Origin: Azospirillum humicireducens
Lineage (GTDB): Bacteria > Pseudomonadota > Alphaproteobacteria > Azospirillales > Azospirillaceae
Reading direction: 5' to 3'
Length of the DNA stretch: 64,000 nucleotides
Assembly (NCBI RefSeq): GCF_001639105.2
Contig: NZ_CP015285.1
Span: 488,501-552,500 of the forward strand
Of the stretch, positions 43,538 through 55,275 are shown one piece after another (the first letter of the stretch is position 1; every line of letters starts with the position of its first letter). A model generated the notes under the pieces. The model did not search any database. It worked only from the letters and a program-made list of their open reading frames with translations, and was not told where the DNA came from. A program made the position numbers and the translations under genes.

Positions 43538-46233
43538 CCTGCCGGCCTCTCCGTTTCGGCCAGCTCCTTGCCGATGGCCTCGCAGGTGACCGTGAAGCTG
43601 ACGCGCAGCCGATCGGCCGCCTCCGCAAGACGGGAGAGCGGCGCGCCCTCGGCGGCGGCCTGTTCCAGGATACGGGCGGTTTCCGCCAGCGGCTTGGCTC
43701 CGGCATTGCGCGAGGAGCCTTTCAGGTTGTGGGCGCAGGCCCGCACCCAGTCACGGTCGCCGTTGCCGAGCGCCGTATCGAGATCGGCGATGATCCCGCG
43801 GCCGATGGTGACGAAGTCATCCAGCAACTCCGCCAGCATCGTCGCATCGCCGCCGCACAGCGCGCGCAGACCGCCGAGTTCGATCGGCGAATCGCCTACG
43901 GCCGGCGGGGCGGAGGTCGCCGGAGCATATTCCTCCCCTTCGGACGAAACCGGTGCCGGCGGCATCCAGCGGGCGAGAGCCACGGCCAGTTGCGACAGTT
44001 CAAGCGGTTTGCTCAGCACGTCGTCCATGCCGGCGGCGCGGTAGCTCTCGATGTCGGCGGGGGCGGCGTTGGCGGTGATCGCGATGATCGGCAGGCGGCT
44101 GCCGCAGCCGGATTTGCCGATATCCGCTTCGGCGGCGCGGATGCGGCGGGTCAGCTCGAATCCGTCGATCTCCGGCATCTGGACGTCGGTCAGCAGCAGC
44201 GCGTAGCGGCGCCGGCCCTGGCGCATGGCGTCGAGAGCGGCCAGCGCTTCCGCTCCGCCCGGCGCCATCTCCGCGGCATAGCCGAGGGCCTGCAGCTGCA
44301 TCAGCAGAACCTTGCGGTTCACCGGATTGTCTTCCGCCACCAGGATCAGACGCCCCTGGGCCGTCGCCTCCTCTTCGCTGGGTGCGGCCGGCGCGGACGG
44401 TTGCGTGGAGCGGGCGCTGCGGCCGGCGGCGGGCGTGGCCGGGGCGGCGTCATGGGGGCCGGCATTGGGGGCGGGCAGGAGAACCGGACGTCCGGCAGCG
44501 GCGGCCACCGCGCGCAGCAGCACCAGCCGGCGTATCGGGCGGCTCAGCACCACGGTGCCGGGCTGGGCGCCCCGTGTGCCTGGACGGGAGGTGGCGGACG
44601 CCTCTCTCCCGGTCTCGTGGCAGAGCAGGACCACCGGCGGCCGGGGTTCGCCGCTGCGGCGGCCGAACTCGTCGGGCGCGCAGGCTGCGGCAGGAACCTG
44701 CAGCGCCTCGTCGATGGTGACGACACCGACGGCGCATCCCGCCTCCCGCGCGATGCGGGCCTGGGTCGCCAGTTCCGGCGGGGAGGCTGCGGGCAGCACG
44801 CGGGCGCCGGATTGTTCGAGGTAGCGGGCGAGAAAGCCGCGCTCGGTGTCGTCGGGCACGCCCAGCAGCACCGTCAGGCCATCCAGCCCTATGGTGTCGC
44901 TGGCATCCTCCGCCGGGGCCGGTGCCGCTGCGCGGGTCAGCGGCAGGCGCAGCCAGAAGGTGGAGCCGGCGCCGGGTTCGCTTTCCACCCCGATCTCGCC
45001 GCCCATCAGCGCCGCCAGCCGGCGGCTGATCGACAATCCCAGCCCGGTGCCGCCGAAGCGCCGGGTGGTCGAACTTTCCGCCTGGGTGAAGGGCTGGAAC
45101 AGGCGCTGGCAGGTGGATTCGGCAATCCCGATCCCGGTGTCGCAGACGGCGATGCGCAGCAGCGGTTCGGCGTCGCCGTCCGAAGTCGCGGTCTCCAGCT
45201 CCGCGCGCAGGACGACACGGCCCGTCTCGGTGAACTTGATGGCGTTTCCGGCGAGGTTGAACAGGATCTGGCGCAGCCGCACCGGATCGCCCAGCAATGC
45301 CTGCGGAATTGCCGGGTCCACATAGGTCAGCAGCACCAGCCCTTTTGCCCCGGCAGCGGGAGCCAGTGTTTCGGCCACCCCTTCGACCAAGGCCGGGACC
45401 GACAGCGGCACCCGCTCCAGATCCATCTTTCCGGCTTCGATCTTGGAGAAATCCAGGATGTCGTCGATGATGCGCAACAGCGCGCTGGCCGATTCGCGCA
45501 TGGTGGCGACGGTGTCGCGCTGATGCTCGTCCAGTTCCGTCCGTTCCAGCAGGCCGAGCATGCCGAGCACCCCGTTCATCGGCGTGCGGATCTCGTGGCT
45601 CATGGTGGCCAGGAAGGCCGATTTTGCCTTGGTCGCCTCCTCCGCCTGCTCGCGGCTTTCGCGCAGTTCGCGCGTGCGTTCCGCCACGCGTGTTTCGATC
45701 GATTGGATCTGGTCGAAGGCGCGCAGCGCGGCGATCACGGCGGTGAACAGGCTTTCCGCCGACAGGTCGGCCTTCGGCTTGTAGTCGTTGATGTCGTAAT
45801 CGACGATCACGTCGCGTTGCGGCGCCTGTCCCGGCTGGCCGGTGCGCAGGATGATGCGGACGTCGCGGTTGCCCAGTTCGTCCCTGATCCAGCGCACCAG
45901 CTTCAGGCCGGAATCATCCTCCTCCATCACCACGTCCAGCAGGACCACGGCGATGTCGCGGCGGAGTTCCAGAACAGAACGGGCGTCGGCAGCGGTGAAG
46001 CTGCTGACGAGTTCCAGCCGCCGCCGCTGGAAGGTCACATCGGCCAGCAGCAGGCCGGTCATCGAATGAACGTCGGATTCGTCGTCCACCACCAGGATGG
46101 TCCAGGGCGGGGCGGCCGGGTCGTGCGCAGGTGCACGCTGAACCGCGGTGGCGCCGGAGCGATCCGCAAGCCCTTCCGCCTCCTCGTCGGCGAACAGGAT
46201 CTCGTCGTCGTCAAAGGCGGCGCCGGTGCTCAT
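43534..46233 (-). CDS. Hybrid sensor kinase (REC-HisKA-HATPase-pseudoREC-REC-HPt)
   Basis: 899 aa, no membrane segment. It starts with a receiver ([14 protein letters not shown], Asp near 97), a coiled coil, the H-box [11 protein letters not shown] (His near 212), ATPase motifs ([21 protein letters not shown]), a degenerate receiver-like stretch, a full receiver ([13 protein letters not shown], Asp near 683) and a C-terminal HPt ([11 protein letters not shown], His near 833). Its GTG/ATG start overlaps the stop of the sensor at 46230 by 4 bp. The N-terminal receiver would let another kinase drive this relay. Confidence 0.92.
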   Translation of the reverse strand: MSTGAAFDDDEILFADEEAEGLADRSGATAVQRAPAHDPAAPPWTILVVDDESDVHSMTGLLLADVTFQRRRLELVSSFTAADARSVLELRRDIAVVLLDVVMEEDDSGLKLVRWIRDELGNRDVRIILRTGQPGQAPQRDVIVDYDINDYKPKADLSAESLFTAVIAALRAFDQIQSIETRVAERTRELRESREQAEEATKAKSAFLATMSHEIRTPMNGVLGMLGLLERTELDEHQRDTVATMRESASALLRIIDDILDFSKIEAGKMDLERVPLSVPALVEGVAETLAPAAGAKGLVLLTYVDPAIPQALLGDPVRLRQILFNLAGNAIKFTETGRVVLRAELETATSDGDAEPLLRIAVCDTGIGIAESTCQRLFQPFTQAESSTTRRFGGTGLGLSISRRLAALMGGEIGVESEPGAGSTFWLRLPLTRAAAPAPAEDASDTIGLDGLTVLLGVPDDTERGFLARYLEQSGARVLPAASPPELATQARIAREAGCAVGVVTIDEALQVPAAACAPDEFGRRSGEPRPPVVLLCHETGREASATSRPGTRGAQPGTVVLSRPIRRLVLLRAVAAAAGRPVLLPAPNAGPHDAAPATPAAGRSARSTQPSAPAAPSEEEATAQGRLILVAEDNPVNRKVLLMQLQALGYAAEMAPGGAEALAALDAMRQGRRRYALLLTDVQMPEIDGFELTRRIRAAEADIGKSGCGSRLPIIAITANAAPADIESYRAAGMDDVLSKPLELSQLAVALARWMPPAPVSSEGEEYAPATSAPPAVGDSPIELGGLRALCGGDATMLAELLDDFVTIGRGIIADLDTALGNGDRDWVRACAHNLKGSSRNAGAKPLAETARILEQAAAEGAPLSRLAEAADRLRVSFTVTCEAIGKELAETERPAG

Positions 46234-48620
46234 GCGGGGTCGGTCTCCAGCGGGACGGGCGTCGGAAGGGGAAACGGCTGCGGTTGGGACTGGGGTTGCG
46301 TGGCTGCCTGCGGGGTCGCGGCGGTCCGCGGGATTCGCAGGGTGAAGGTAGTTCCATCGCCGGGAACGCTGTCAACCGAGATCCGCCCGCCGAGCGACTG
46401 GGTGACGAGGTTGAAGACGATGTGCAGCCCCAGCCCGCTGCCGCCCGACCCGCGGCGGGTGGTGAAGAAGGGCTCGAACACCTTTGGCAGATTTTCCGCC
46501 GGAATGCCGACGCCGTCGTCGGCGAAGCGGATCGTCACCTCGTCGTCCGGCATCTCGTCCACGTCGATCACCATGTGTCCCTTGCTGTCCGCCGGGAAGG
46601 CGTGGGTCAGGGCGTTCATCACCAGATTGGTCACCACCTGGCTGAGCGCGCCGGGGAAGCTGTCCATCAGGATGCCGGGCGAACAGGCGATGGCGACCCG
46701 GTGACGGCTCTTGCGCAGGGTAGGGCCGAGCGACGTCACCACCTCCTCCAGATAGGCCAGCAGGTCGAAGCGGCGCCGCTCCTCGCTGGTCTGGTCGACG
46801 GCGACCCGCTTGAAGCTCTGGATCAGCTCGGCGGCGCGGGTCAGGTTCTGTTCGATCAGGCGGGAGGATTCGCTGGCGGTGGCGACATAGGCGGCAAGCT
46901 CCGACTTCCTCATCGTCCCGCGCTCGAACGCCTCGGCCAGGGTGCCGGTCCGTCCCGACAGATGGGTGGCGCAGCCAAAGGCGATGCCGATGGGCGTGTT
47001 GATCTCGTGGGCCACGCCGGCGACCAGCAGGGCGAGCGAGGCCATCTTCTCCGCCTGGACCAGATTGGCCTGGGTCTCCTTCAGGTCGGCATAGGCGCGC
47101 TCCAGTTCCTGCATGGCGTTGAAGATTTCCTCGGCCGACCGCGCTTCCACCGTCACATCGGTCAGGGTGCGGACGAAGCCGCCCTCCGGCAGCGGGTTGG
47201 TGCGCACCTCCACGATGCGGCCGTCGGGACGGCGTCGCTTGAAGGTGAAGGGCTGGTCGATGGTGCCGGCCGGTTCGTCCGGCCCGGCGCCGGCGTGGCC
47301 ATCGGTGCCGCCGATTCCGTAGCTGAGATACAGGTCGGGGTCGTCGCCCATCTCGCCGAATTCTCCCTGGCGGCGCTGAAGGGCGACCACGTCGGCGAAG
47401 CGCGGGCTTCCGGCCAGCACCTCCGGCGGGATGTTCAGCAGTTCCGCCGCGCGGCTGTTTGCCATCACCACACGCCCGTCGCCGTCGACCTTGAGGATGC
47501 CCTGGTCGGTGTTGTCCAGCGTGACCTGCAGGATGTTGCGCTCATGTGCCAGGTCCAGTTCCGCCCGCACCCGTTCGGTGACGTCGGACATGGTGCCGGT
47601 CAGCCGCCGGGCGCGGCCGTCGGCATCGCGCTGTGCGGTGGCGCGATCCTCGATCCAGGCCCAGCGGCCATCGCGCCGGCGCATCCGGTAGACCGCCGTG
47701 TAGGCCATGGCCCGGTCGCGCAGCCGGCGCCGCGAATCGGCCATCACCCCTTCCGCTTCGTCCGGATGCAGCAGCGAGGCCCAGGTCTCCGTCGTCATGG
47801 CCAGCTCGTTCGGTCCGTAGCCCAGCAGGGTGGGAAACTCCTTGGACCACCAGTAAAGCCCGGTCCGCAGGTCGTAATCCCAGACCGAGGACCGGGTGGC
47901 GGTGATGGCCAGCGCCAGCCGCTGCTCGCTCATGCGCAGGGCGGCCTCCTCCCGGCCCAGCCGGGCGAGCATGGCATTGTGGGCCTGGATCACCCGGCCG
48001 AGTTCATCCGAAGCGCGCCAATCCACCGGCTGCAGCCCGCCGCCGCGTTCCGATTCCAGGATGGAGGCGATCAGCCGCCGAAGCGGCCGTCCCACCGTCA
48101 GCCGGAGTGCCGCCAGCGCCGCCGCGATGGTGCCGGCCAGCATCAGCAGAAGGAGGACGGCGGTGTTCACCACCTCCTGCCGCAACTGTTCGCGCGCGAC
48201 CTTGTGGTTGTAGTGCAGGGTGATGGTGCCGACCTGGAGATTCTGCACCCGGATCGGGCGGCGTTCGATGTTGGCGTCGCCGCTCAAGGGGCAGCTCGGT
48301 CCGGGCCAGGCGAACAGCCCGTCGGCCAGATCGTCCGTCACCTCGACGCAGACCAGCTCCCGGTTGGCGCCGATGGCCTGGATCACATTGCGGATCGCCT
48401 GGACGTCGAAGGTCCAGAGGTTGTTGGACAATGCCGCCGCATTGATGTCGGCGATGGTCGCCACCTTGTCCCGCAGGGCCGCCTGCAGATCCTGGTAGCG
48501 GTCGTAGAAGAACAGGGCGGAGAACAGCGAGACGGTGACCACCAGGCTGGGCACCAGGATCAGCAGGAATTTTGCCGATACCGCCGGCACGCGCCGCCAC
48601 GCCTCAGCGATCCTGGTCAT
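46230..48620 (-). CDS. Membrane sensor histidine kinase with two PAS domains
   Basis: 796 aa. Membrane helices at about 18-38 and 150-172 bracket a periplasmic sensor; a HAMP-like stretch, PAS domains near 240-350 and 370-490, and a coiled coil follow. The H-box [11 protein letters not shown] (His near 538) is of the HPK4 type, and the ATPase has DDGVGIP and GSGLGLHIV. First gene of the kinase/kinase/DUF1329 operon. The likely partner is the N-terminal receiver of the next gene. Confidence 0.9.
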   Translation of the reverse strand: MTRIAEAWRRVPAVSAKFLLILVPSLVVTVSLFSALFFYDRYQDLQAALRDKVATIADINAAALSNNLWTFDVQAIRNVIQAIGANRELVCVEVTDDLADGLFAWPGPSCPLSGDANIERRPIRVQNLQVGTITLHYNHKVAREQLRQEVVNTAVLLLLMLAGTIAAALAALRLTVGRPLRRLIASILESERGGGLQPVDWRASDELGRVIQAHNAMLARLGREEAALRMSEQRLALAITATRSSVWDYDLRTGLYWWSKEFPTLLGYGPNELAMTTETWASLLHPDEAEGVMADSRRRLRDRAMAYTAVYRMRRRDGRWAWIEDRATAQRDADGRARRLTGTMSDVTERVRAELDLAHERNILQVTLDNTDQGILKVDGDGRVVMANSRAAELLNIPPEVLAGSPRFADVVALQRRQGEFGEMGDDPDLYLSYGIGGTDGHAGAGPDEPAGTIDQPFTFKRRRPDGRIVEVRTNPLPEGGFVRTLTDVTVEARSAEEIFNAMQELERAYADLKETQANLVQAEKMASLALLVAGVAHEINTPIGIAFGCATHLSGRTGTLAEAFERGTMRKSELAAYVATASESSRLIEQNLTRAAELIQSFKRVAVDQTSEERRRFDLLAYLEEVVTSLGPTLRKSRHRVAIACSPGILMDSFPGALSQVVTNLVMNALTHAFPADSKGHMVIDVDEMPDDEVTIRFADDGVGIPAENLPKVFEPFFTTRRGSGGSGLGLHIVFNLVTQSLGGRISVDSVPGDGTTFTLRIPRTAATPQAATQPQSQPQPFPLPTPVPLETDPA

Positions 48621-48911
48621 ACATTGCCGTTCCGGACGTTCGTTGGTGCGGCACGCAGCGCGCGTGCGCCCCTACGGACGTTCTACCCGGTTGCGGACGG
48701 CGCGTCCATGGGGGTGAACCCGGGCTGTCGCATGGGGAAAAGTGTCGCGCTGCGGTGAAAGGCTTCTTCCTGGTGGCATCCGAGCTTGAGGGAACGCCCG
48801 GGCTTGCACTACTGTGCATAGGCAAATGCCGGGTGTTTCGCGCGCATTCGTATGAGGGCCGTCCGGGCTGCACGCCCACGGCCTCTCAGCGACCGATGGG
48901 TGAGGGAAAGT

Positions 48912-49217
48912 ATGGATTTCAAGACGATCAGAACCGATGCGGTGCCCGAGATCCGGCTGTCCGGTCGGATGGAGTTCACCGACCACGACCGTCTGGTCGA
49001 AATCGTGACCCAGCTGCGGGATCTGGGAGGAAGCCGGGTCGTGCTCGACCTGTCGGGGCTTGAATTCATCGACTCCGCCGGCCTCGGCATGCTGCTGATC
49101 CTGCAGGAGGAGGCCGAGAGCCTGAACACCAAGCTGATCGTCCGTGGAGCGGCCGGCGACGTGAAGCGGTCGATCGAGCTTGCCCGCCTGTCAGAGATCA
49201 TCACCTTCGAACATTGA
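48912..49217 (+). CDS. STAS-domain anti-sigma factor antagonist
   Basis: 101 aa. The STAS core is DLSGLEFIDSAGLGMLL, with Ser near 60 as the phosphorylation site. GAGGGA lies 5 bases before the ATG at 48912; an open frame 20 codons further upstream is not needed. It is followed by an ATPase of the RsbW type and a REC-PP2C phosphatase, so it should be the switch protein of a partner-switching unit. Confidence 0.9.
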   Translation: MDFKTIRTDAVPEIRLSGRMEFTDHDRLVEIVTQLRDLGGSRVVLDLSGLEFIDSAGLGMLLILQEEAESLNTKLIVRGAAGDVKRSIELARLSEIITFEH

Positions 49218-49278
49218 ACAACCGGCGGCCGGCCTGCCGCCGGCCGCACCGGTCCCTTCCACTGGGGAGATTGCCGCC

Positions 49279-50076
49279 ATGGACGCCGCCCTTCCCGACA
49301 CCCCGGCCGAACCGGCGCTCCGTTCCTTCAGCATGCTGCGCAACCGCGTGCCGGCGGACATGGCTGCCCGGATCTTCTCCCGCTTCGACGGCACCGGGGT
49401 TGGGACGGACGGCCTTCCGGACGCTGCGGTGACCGCCCGTCCGGTGGTCGAGGCCCAGTTGGTGGAGAGGGCGGACCGCGACCGGCTGCGCGCCGCCTTC
49501 GACCGCAGTTCCTTTCTGACGGTGGAGCTGGGGGAGGGAACGGACGAGTGCGAGGCCCTGCTCGACGATTGGTCGGGTGCGCCGGCGGCGGAACATCCGC
49601 GCCTGCCCGGATTCTATCTGTCGCTGACCACCGGCAGCGCCTATGGCCTGCAATGCCCGGTCCTGGTCTGCGACGAGCTGGTGCGGCGCGGGGCGCTCGA
49701 TCCGCAACGCCGGTCCAACGTGGAGCTTTGCCTGCACGAAGCGGTCGCCAACGCCATCGTCCACGGCAATCTGGGCCTTTCGAGCGCGGTCAAGGGCGAG
49801 CCCGGCGGCTATCGCCGCTTCAGCGAAATGATGCGCGACCGGCTGGGCGACCCTGCCGTGGGGCGCCGGCGGTTGGACATCTTCTGCCGCTGGACCGATC
49901 ACAGCATCGCCATCGCCGTGGTGGACCAGGGCGGCGGTTTCGATACCGAACTGGCTCCTGCGACCACCGGCAACAAGGCGCGGTCGGGCCGCGGCTTCGT
50001 CTTCATGCGCACGCTTGCCTCCCGTGTGACGGTGACCGACGGCGGGCGTTGCACCGTCCTGCAGTTCGACCGCTGA
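49279..50076 (+). CDS. RsbW-type serine kinase/ATP-binding protein with N-terminal extension
   Basis: 265 aa. The C-terminal part (about 120-265) is a HATPase_c_2 domain: NVELCLHEAVANAIVHGNL (N box), VVDQGGGFD (G1) and SGRGFVFMRTL (G2). The N-terminal 110 residues are not recognised. GGGGAG is 10 bases before the ATG. It should phosphorylate the STAS protein 61 bp upstream and may hold a response regulator or sigma factor. Confidence 0.86.
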   Translation: MDAALPDTPAEPALRSFSMLRNRVPADMAARIFSRFDGTGVGTDGLPDAAVTARPVVEAQLVERADRDRLRAAFDRSSFLTVELGEGTDECEALLDDWSGAPAAEHPRLPGFYLSLTTGSAYGLQCPVLVCDELVRRGALDPQRRSNVELCLHEAVANAIVHGNLGLSSAVKGEPGGYRRFSEMMRDRLGDPAVGRRRLDIFCRWTDHSIAIAVVDQGGGFDTELAPATTGNKARSGRGFVFMRTLASRVTVTDGGRCTVLQFDR

Positions 50077-50086
50077 CGGAGCCCGC

Positions 50087-51274
50087 ATGCCCGTGCCTGG
50101 CCTGTCGCTGTCGGATTGCCGTGTCCTGATCGTCGACGACAACGAATTCAACCGCAAATCCCTTGCCCTTGTGATCCGCCGTGCCGGCATCACCGACATC
50201 GCCTTTGCCGAGAACGGGCGCGAAGGGCTGGCCGCGGTCGACCGGTTCCGTCCCGATCTCGTGCTGCTCGACGTCGATATGCCGGTGATGAACGGCTTGG
50301 AGATGTGCGAGGCATTGCGCCGCAGCGCGACGCATGAGGAGCTGCCGGTCCTGTTCCAAACCGCGCTGGACAGCGATGAGGAGCAGGTGCGCTGTTTCGA
50401 GGCGGGTGGCAGCGATTTCATCTCCAAGCCGATCAAGCCCGGCGAATGCGTGGCCCGTGTCCGCCATCAGCTGGAAAAGCGCAAGCTGTTCAACGATCTT
50501 GCCACCTTTCGGGAGAGGGTGCAGCGGGAGCTGTCGCACGCCCGCGCCATGCAGACTTCGCTTCTGCCGGAAAAACGGCGGCTGGCGGAGGTGGCCGACC
50601 GCTATGGCCTGACCCTGGACGCCCATTTCGAGACCTCCTCGGAGTTGGGTGGCGATTTCTGGGGGCTCTATCCGCTGGGCGACCGGCGGCTCGGGCTTCT
50701 GATGGTCGATTTCGCCGGGCATGGCATCACCGCGGCGATCAACACCTTCCGCCTGCACACCCTGATCGACCGCTTTCCCATGCATCATGTGGCGCCGTCG
50801 CAATGGCTGGCGCAACTGAACGCGGCGCTGAAGGACGTGCTGCCGACGGGACAGTTCGCCACCGCCTTCTTCGGCATCCTCGACCTTGCCACCGATACGC
50901 TGACCTTCGCCGCGGCGGGGTCGCCCAACCCGGTGCTGGGAACGCCGGCCGGCATGAAGGGCGACGGGCCGGACATCCGGCTGCTCGATTCGGCCGGTCT
51001 GGTTCTGGGCGCCTCGCGGCGGGCACAGTATGTCGACCATAGCTTCCGCTTGGCCCGTGGTGGCTTCCTGTTCCTCTACAGCGACGCACTGATCGAATGC
51101 GGCGGCGACGATCTCGGCCCGCTGGGGCAGGATGCCGTGCCCGACTTTGTGCGGGCCGCGCTGGCCAAGGATCGTATCCACCCGCTCGGCCCGATGATGG
51201 ACAGCTTCTACTCCCGCATCCGCCTGCCGCTGCGCGACGACCTGACCGCCGTTTGGGTGGCAAGGCGGGCGTAG
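50087..51274 (+). CDS. REC-PP2C (RsbU/SpoIIE-type) phosphatase response regulator
   Basis: 395 aa. Receiver (VLIVDDNEFNRKS, LVLLDVDMPVMNG with Asp near 65, SKPI), a coiled coil LSHARAMQTSLLP, and a PP2C-like domain with GGDFWG and VDFAGHGITAA metal sites. It follows the kinase after 10 bp. Phosphorylation of the receiver would activate dephosphorylation of the STAS protein. The kinase may be one of the hybrid sensors divergently encoded next door. Confidence 0.92.
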   Translation: MPVPGLSLSDCRVLIVDDNEFNRKSLALVIRRAGITDIAFAENGREGLAAVDRFRPDLVLLDVDMPVMNGLEMCEALRRSATHEELPVLFQTALDSDEEQVRCFEAGGSDFISKPIKPGECVARVRHQLEKRKLFNDLATFRERVQRELSHARAMQTSLLPEKRRLAEVADRYGLTLDAHFETSSELGGDFWGLYPLGDRRLGLLMVDFAGHGITAAINTFRLHTLIDRFPMHHVAPSQWLAQLNAALKDVLPTGQFATAFFGILDLATDTLTFAAAGSPNPVLGTPAGMKGDGPDIRLLDSAGLVLGASRRAQYVDHSFRLARGGFLFLYSDALIECGGDDLGPLGQDAVPDFVRAALAKDRIHPLGPMMDSFYSRIRLPLRDDLTAVWVARRA

Positions 51275-51294
51275 ACGGACCGTGCGCGAGAGGT

Positions 51295-52158
51295 TTAGGG
51301 CGCGAACTGCTCCTTCAGGATGCGTTCCTCGAAATTCAGCTCCGGGTCGAACAGCAGGGTCAGGCCGACCTCGCGGCATTCCTGCACCTCGACCTGAAGA
51401 ACCTCGCGCACTTCGGTGAAGTCGGCGACGGCGCTGACCGGGCGCTTCGACTCTTCCATGACGTCGAAGGTGATGCGGGCGGCGTGGGGCAGCAGGGCGC
51501 CGCGCCAGCGCCTTGGGCGGAAGGCGCTGATCGGGGTCAGGGCCAGGACTCCGGCATTCAGCGGCACGATGGGGCCGTGGGCCGACAGGTTGTAGGCGGT
51601 GCTGCCGGCCGGCGTCGCCACCAGGGCGCCGTCGCAGATCAGTTCCGGCAGCCGCACCACCCCGTCGATGGTGATGCGCAGCTTGGCCGCCTGCCGTGTC
51701 TCGCGCAGAAGCGAGACCTCGTTGATGCCCAGCGCCTCCACCCGCTCGCCATTCACCCTGGTGGCGATCATGCGCAGCGGATGCAGCCGGACATGCTGCG
51801 ACGCCACGATGCGCTCCGCCAAATCCTCCTCACGGTAGGCGTTCAGCAGAAAACCGACCGAACCGCGGTTCATGCCGTAGACCGGTGTCGGCCGTTCGCG
51901 ATCACGGGTGAGCGCCCGGTGCAGCGTTTCCAGCAGGAAGCCATCGCCGCCCAGTGCCACGATCACGTCGGCCTCGTCGGGCATGGCGTTGCCGTAGCGG
52001 TGGACCAGCCGTGTGCGGGCGGCGCGGGCCTCGTCCGTGTCGGCGCAGGCGAAGGCGATGCGCAGCGCGTCGGGCGCGGGCAGCAAGGGTGCCTGCGCAT
52101 CTGCGGACTGCAAAAGGGCGGGCTGCATGGCGGCGGGATCGGTCATGGGCCCGACCAT
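51295..52158 (-). CDS. nadK: NAD kinase
   Basis: 287 aa. [16 protein letters not shown] holds the GGDG motif, [11 protein letters not shown] the NxGxxGFL, and [18 protein letters not shown] the second substrate loop. The N-terminus may begin at 52158 or at a second ATG 12 nt later. It makes NADP from NAD. It converges with the phosphatase gene, and its promoter lies in the 78 bp before the clpA terminator. Confidence 0.94.
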   Translation of the reverse strand: MVGPMTDPAAMQPALLQSADAQAPLLPAPDALRIAFACADTDEARAARTRLVHRYGNAMPDEADVIVALGGDGFLLETLHRALTRDRERPTPVYGMNRGSVGFLLNAYREEDLAERIVASQHVRLHPLRMIATRVNGERVEALGINEVSLLRETRQAAKLRITIDGVVRLPELICDGALVATPAGSTAYNLSAHGPIVPLNAGVLALTPISAFRPRRWRGALLPHAARITFDVMEESKRPVSAVADFTEVREVLQVEVQECREVGLTLLFDPELNFEERILKEQFAP

Positions 52159-52236
52159 AGCGCAGTCCGGCCTACGCGCAAAAGTATCGCGCGGTGAAGA
52201 GATGATGCAAAAGAGCGCATCCGCCGCAATGGCAAC

Positions 52237-52267
52237 AAAAAGGGAGCCGTCGACGGCTCCCCTTTTT
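52237..52267. terminator. Bidirectional-looking rho-independent terminator after clpA
   Basis: GGGAGCCGTC and its complement (52242-52261) are flanked by AAAAA and TTTTT. It lies 26 bp past the clpA stop. Confidence 0.85.
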
Positions 52268-52292
52268 CACGATATGGAACGGGGAGGTCGGG

Positions 52293-54608
52293 TTACTCGA
52301 CCATCTCCGACACCATTTCCTCGTCATCGTCGCCGGACGTGCGCTTCGGCCGGCTGCCTTCGGCATACTCGAAAGCCGGCTTCTCGTCCTTCACGGTGAC
52401 CTTCACCAGACCGCCCTTGCTGAGCTTGCCGAACAGCAGCTCTTCCGCCAGCGGCTTCTTGATGTACTCCTGGATAACGCGGCCAAGCGGGCGGGCGCCA
52501 TAGAGCGGGTCGTAGCCCTTCTTGCCCAGCCACTCGCGCGCCTCTTCGTTCAGTTCGATGGACACGCCGCGGTCTTCCAACTGCGCCTCCATCTGCATGA
52601 TGAACTTGTCGACGACGCGGTTGATGACCTCCTGCGTCAGCGGCGCGAACGGGATGATCGCGTCGAGACGGTTGCGGAACTCCGGCGTGAACATCTTCTC
52701 GACCGCTTCGATGTCCTCGCCGACCCGGCGGTCACGCTCGAAGCCGATGGCGGGCTTGGCCATGTCGGCGGCCCCGGCGTTCGAGGTCATGATCAGGATG
52801 ACGTTGCGGAAGTCGACGATCTTGCCGTTGTGGTCGGTCAGCTTGCCGTGGTCCATGATCTGCAACAGGATGTTGAACAGATCCGGATGGGCCTTCTCGA
52901 TCTCGTCCAGCAGCAGGACGCAGTGGGGATGCTGGTCGATGGCGTCGGTCAGCATGCCGCCCTGGTCGAAGCCGACATAGCCCGGAGGGGCGCCGATCAG
53001 ACGCGACACCGTGTGCCGCTCCATATACTCCGACATGTCGAAGCGGGTCAGCTCGATGCCGAGAGTCATGGCGAGCTGGCGGGCCACCTCGGTCTTGCCG
53101 ACGCCTGTCGGGCCGGTGAACAGGTAGTTGCCGATCGGCTTCTCCGGCTCGCGCAGGCCGGCACGGGCCAGCTTGATGGCGGAGACCAGCGCGTCGATCG
53201 CCTTGTTCTGGCCGAAGACCATGGTCTTCAGGTCGCGTTCCAGATTCAGCAGCGTTTCCTTGTCGTCGCGGCTGACCGACTTCGGCGGGATGCGGGCGAT
53301 CTTGGCGACCACCGCCTCCACGTCCTTCACGCCGATCTTCTTGCGGCGCTTGTTCTCCGGCAGCAGCATCTGCGCCGCACCGACCTCGTCGATGATGTCG
53401 ATGGCTTTGTCGGGCAGCTTGCGGTCGCCGATGTATTTGGCCGACAGCTCCACCGCGACGCGGATGGCGTCGTTGGTGTAGGTGACCTTGTGGTGCTTCT
53501 CGTAGTAGGGCTTCAGGCCTTGCAGGATCTTCACCGCATCCTCGACCGACGGCTCGTTGACGTCGATCTTCTGGAAGCGGCGGACCAGCGCCCGGTCCTT
53601 CTCGAAGTAGCTGCGGTATTCCTTATAGGTGGTCGAGCCGATGCAGCGCAGCGAACCCGACGCCAGGGCCGGCTTCAGCAGGTTGGACGCATCCATCGCC
53701 CCGCCCGAGGTGGCGCCGGCGCCGATCACCGTGTGGATCTCGTCGATGAAGAGGATGGCCCCCTCCGTCGCCTCGAGTTCGGACACGACGGCCTTCAGCC
53801 GCTCCTCGAAATCGCCGCGGTAGCGGGTGCCGGCCAGCAGCGAGCCCATGTCGAGCGCGAAGATGGTGGCGTTGCGCAGCACCTCCGGCACTTCCTGCTG
53901 GACGATGCGGCGGGCGAGGCCCTCGGCGATGGCGGTCTTGCCAACACCGGGGTCGCCGACATACAGCGGGTTGTTCTTCGAGCGCCGACACAGGATTTGG
54001 ATGGTCCGTTCGACCTCCTGCTCCCGGCCGATCAGCGGATCGATCTTCCCGCCGGACGCCTTCTTGTTCAGGTTGACGCAATACGCGTCGAGCGCTTCGC
54101 TGCCTTTTTTCACGACCTTCTCCGCCGCCGCCTCGTCGTCAGCGCCCGAGACACGCTTTGTTTCCGAGCGGCCCGGAGCCTTCGCGATTCCGTGAGAGAT
54201 GTAGTTGACCGCGTCGAACCGGGTCATCTCCTGCTCCTGCAGGAAATAGACCGCGTGGCTCTCGCGTTCAGAGAACAAGGCAACGAGCACATTTGCTCCC
54301 GTCACCTCCTCACGTCCCGACGACTGGACGTGGATGGCCGCACGTTGCAGAACCCGCTGGAAACCAGCCGTCGGCTTGGCGTCATCGGGCCTGTTCGTGA
54401 TAAGGTTCGCAAGTTCGTTGTCGAGGTAATCCGACAGTTCCGCGCGCAGTCGGTCGAGGTCGATCCCGCAAGCGCGCAAGACGGCGGTAGCATCGGAGTC
54501 TTCGGTCAACGCGAGAAGCAGATGTTCGAGCGTCGCGTATTCATGCCTGCGCTCGTTCGCGTGGGCCAGGGCTCGGTGCAGCGTCTGTTCCAGGTTACGC
54601 GACAGCAT
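52293..54608 (-). CDS. clpA: ATP-dependent Clp protease ATP-binding subunit ClpA
   Basis: 771 aa (E. coli 758). The N domain ([34 protein letters not shown]) gives the start at 54608; the frame is open 38 codons further. Two AAA+ modules: [15 protein letters not shown] with [12 protein letters not shown], and [15 protein letters not shown] with [11 protein letters not shown]. The IGL/VGF loop for ClpP ([14 protein letters not shown] region) is in the second. It follows clpS by 8 bp. Confidence 0.96.
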   Translation of the reverse strand: MLSRNLEQTLHRALAHANERRHEYATLEHLLLALTEDSDATAVLRACGIDLDRLRAELSDYLDNELANLITNRPDDAKPTAGFQRVLQRAAIHVQSSGREEVTGANVLVALFSERESHAVYFLQEQEMTRFDAVNYISHGIAKAPGRSETKRVSGADDEAAAEKVVKKGSEALDAYCVNLNKKASGGKIDPLIGREQEVERTIQILCRRSKNNPLYVGDPGVGKTAIAEGLARRIVQQEVPEVLRNATIFALDMGSLLAGTRYRGDFEERLKAVVSELEATEGAILFIDEIHTVIGAGATSGGAMDASNLLKPALASGSLRCIGSTTYKEYRSYFEKDRALVRRFQKIDVNEPSVEDAVKILQGLKPYYEKHHKVTYTNDAIRVAVELSAKYIGDRKLPDKAIDIIDEVGAAQMLLPENKRRKKIGVKDVEAVVAKIARIPPKSVSRDDKETLLNLERDLKTMVFGQNKAIDALVSAIKLARAGLREPEKPIGNYLFTGPTGVGKTEVARQLAMTLGIELTRFDMSEYMERHTVSRLIGAPPGYVGFDQGGMLTDAIDQHPHCVLLLDEIEKAHPDLFNILLQIMDHGKLTDHNGKIVDFRNVILIMTSNAGAADMAKPAIGFERDRRVGEDIEAVEKMFTPEFRNRLDAIIPFAPLTQEVINRVVDKFIMQMEAQLEDRGVSIELNEEAREWLGKKGYDPLYGARPLGRVIQEYIKKPLAEELLFGKLSKGGLVKVTVKDEKPAFEYAEGSRPKRTSGDDDEEMVSEMVE

Positions 54609-54616
54609 GTGTGGGT

Positions 54617-54943
54617 CTAATCCTTTTCTAACGTGCATTGCAGCGGGTGCTGGTGCTGGCGCGCAAAGTCCATCACCTGCGTGACTTTCGTCTCCGCCAC
54701 CTCGTAGGTGAACACGCCGCACAACCCCACACCCCGCCGGTGCACATGCAGCATGATCTGTGTCGCTTCCTCCCGCGATTTGCTGAAGAAGCGTTCGAGA
54801 ACGAGAACGACGAACTCCATGGGAGTGTAATCGTCGTTCAGCATCAATACTTTGTACATCGACGGCTTTTTGGTCTTCGGCTTGGCCTTTACGACCACGC
54901 CGCTGTTCGTGCCGTCGTTGCCCTGCTTGTCAGAGTCGGCCAT
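54617..54943 (-). CDS. clpS: ClpS adaptor protein
   Basis: 108 aa. [28 protein letters not shown] with NDD/TPM motif and [20 protein letters not shown] are ClpS hallmarks; the His of HRRG binds N-degrons. The N-terminus is a flexible 27-residue tail. Delivers N-end-rule substrates to ClpA in the same operon. Confidence 0.96.
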   Translation of the reverse strand: MADSDKQGNDGTNSGVVVKAKPKTKKPSMYKVLMLNDDYTPMEFVVLVLERFFSKSREEATQIMLHVHRRGVGLCGVFTYEVAETKVTQVMDFARQHQHPLQCTLEKD

Positions 54944-55176
54944 GGTCCCAGTCGAATGTCATCGCGATGCACTGTCAATGTGAATGATATGGTCATTTCG
55001 GTCGCGGTGGGAAGGGGCCGTTTTCAGTCTCCCTCCATTTGGCAGACCCTCCTTTGGTCCACCGGCCCTCCCGCTACCCCGGAATAGGAGACATCGCTTT
55101 TGGCCGGACCGCAATCGGCGGAAAACCCTAGCCCCTTTCCGCCGCACCCCGGCATTCGGTGGGATGCGAACGCAAA

Positions 55177-55211
55177 ACGGCCCGGCACCCCTGTTCGGGG
55201 TGCCGGGCCGT
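55177..55211. terminator. Terminator after phasin 1
   Basis: ACGGCCCGGCACCCC and its complement around a short loop, 65 bp downstream of the phasin stop, with TTTT on the minus-strand side. The rest of 54944-55275 shows no gene and should hold the clpS promoter. Confidence 0.8.
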
Positions 55212-55275
55212 CGCAATGCGGACCTGACAACTGGGAAGGTCGGCAGGCCGGTCAAGGCCCGGCCGCCTTCGCCGA

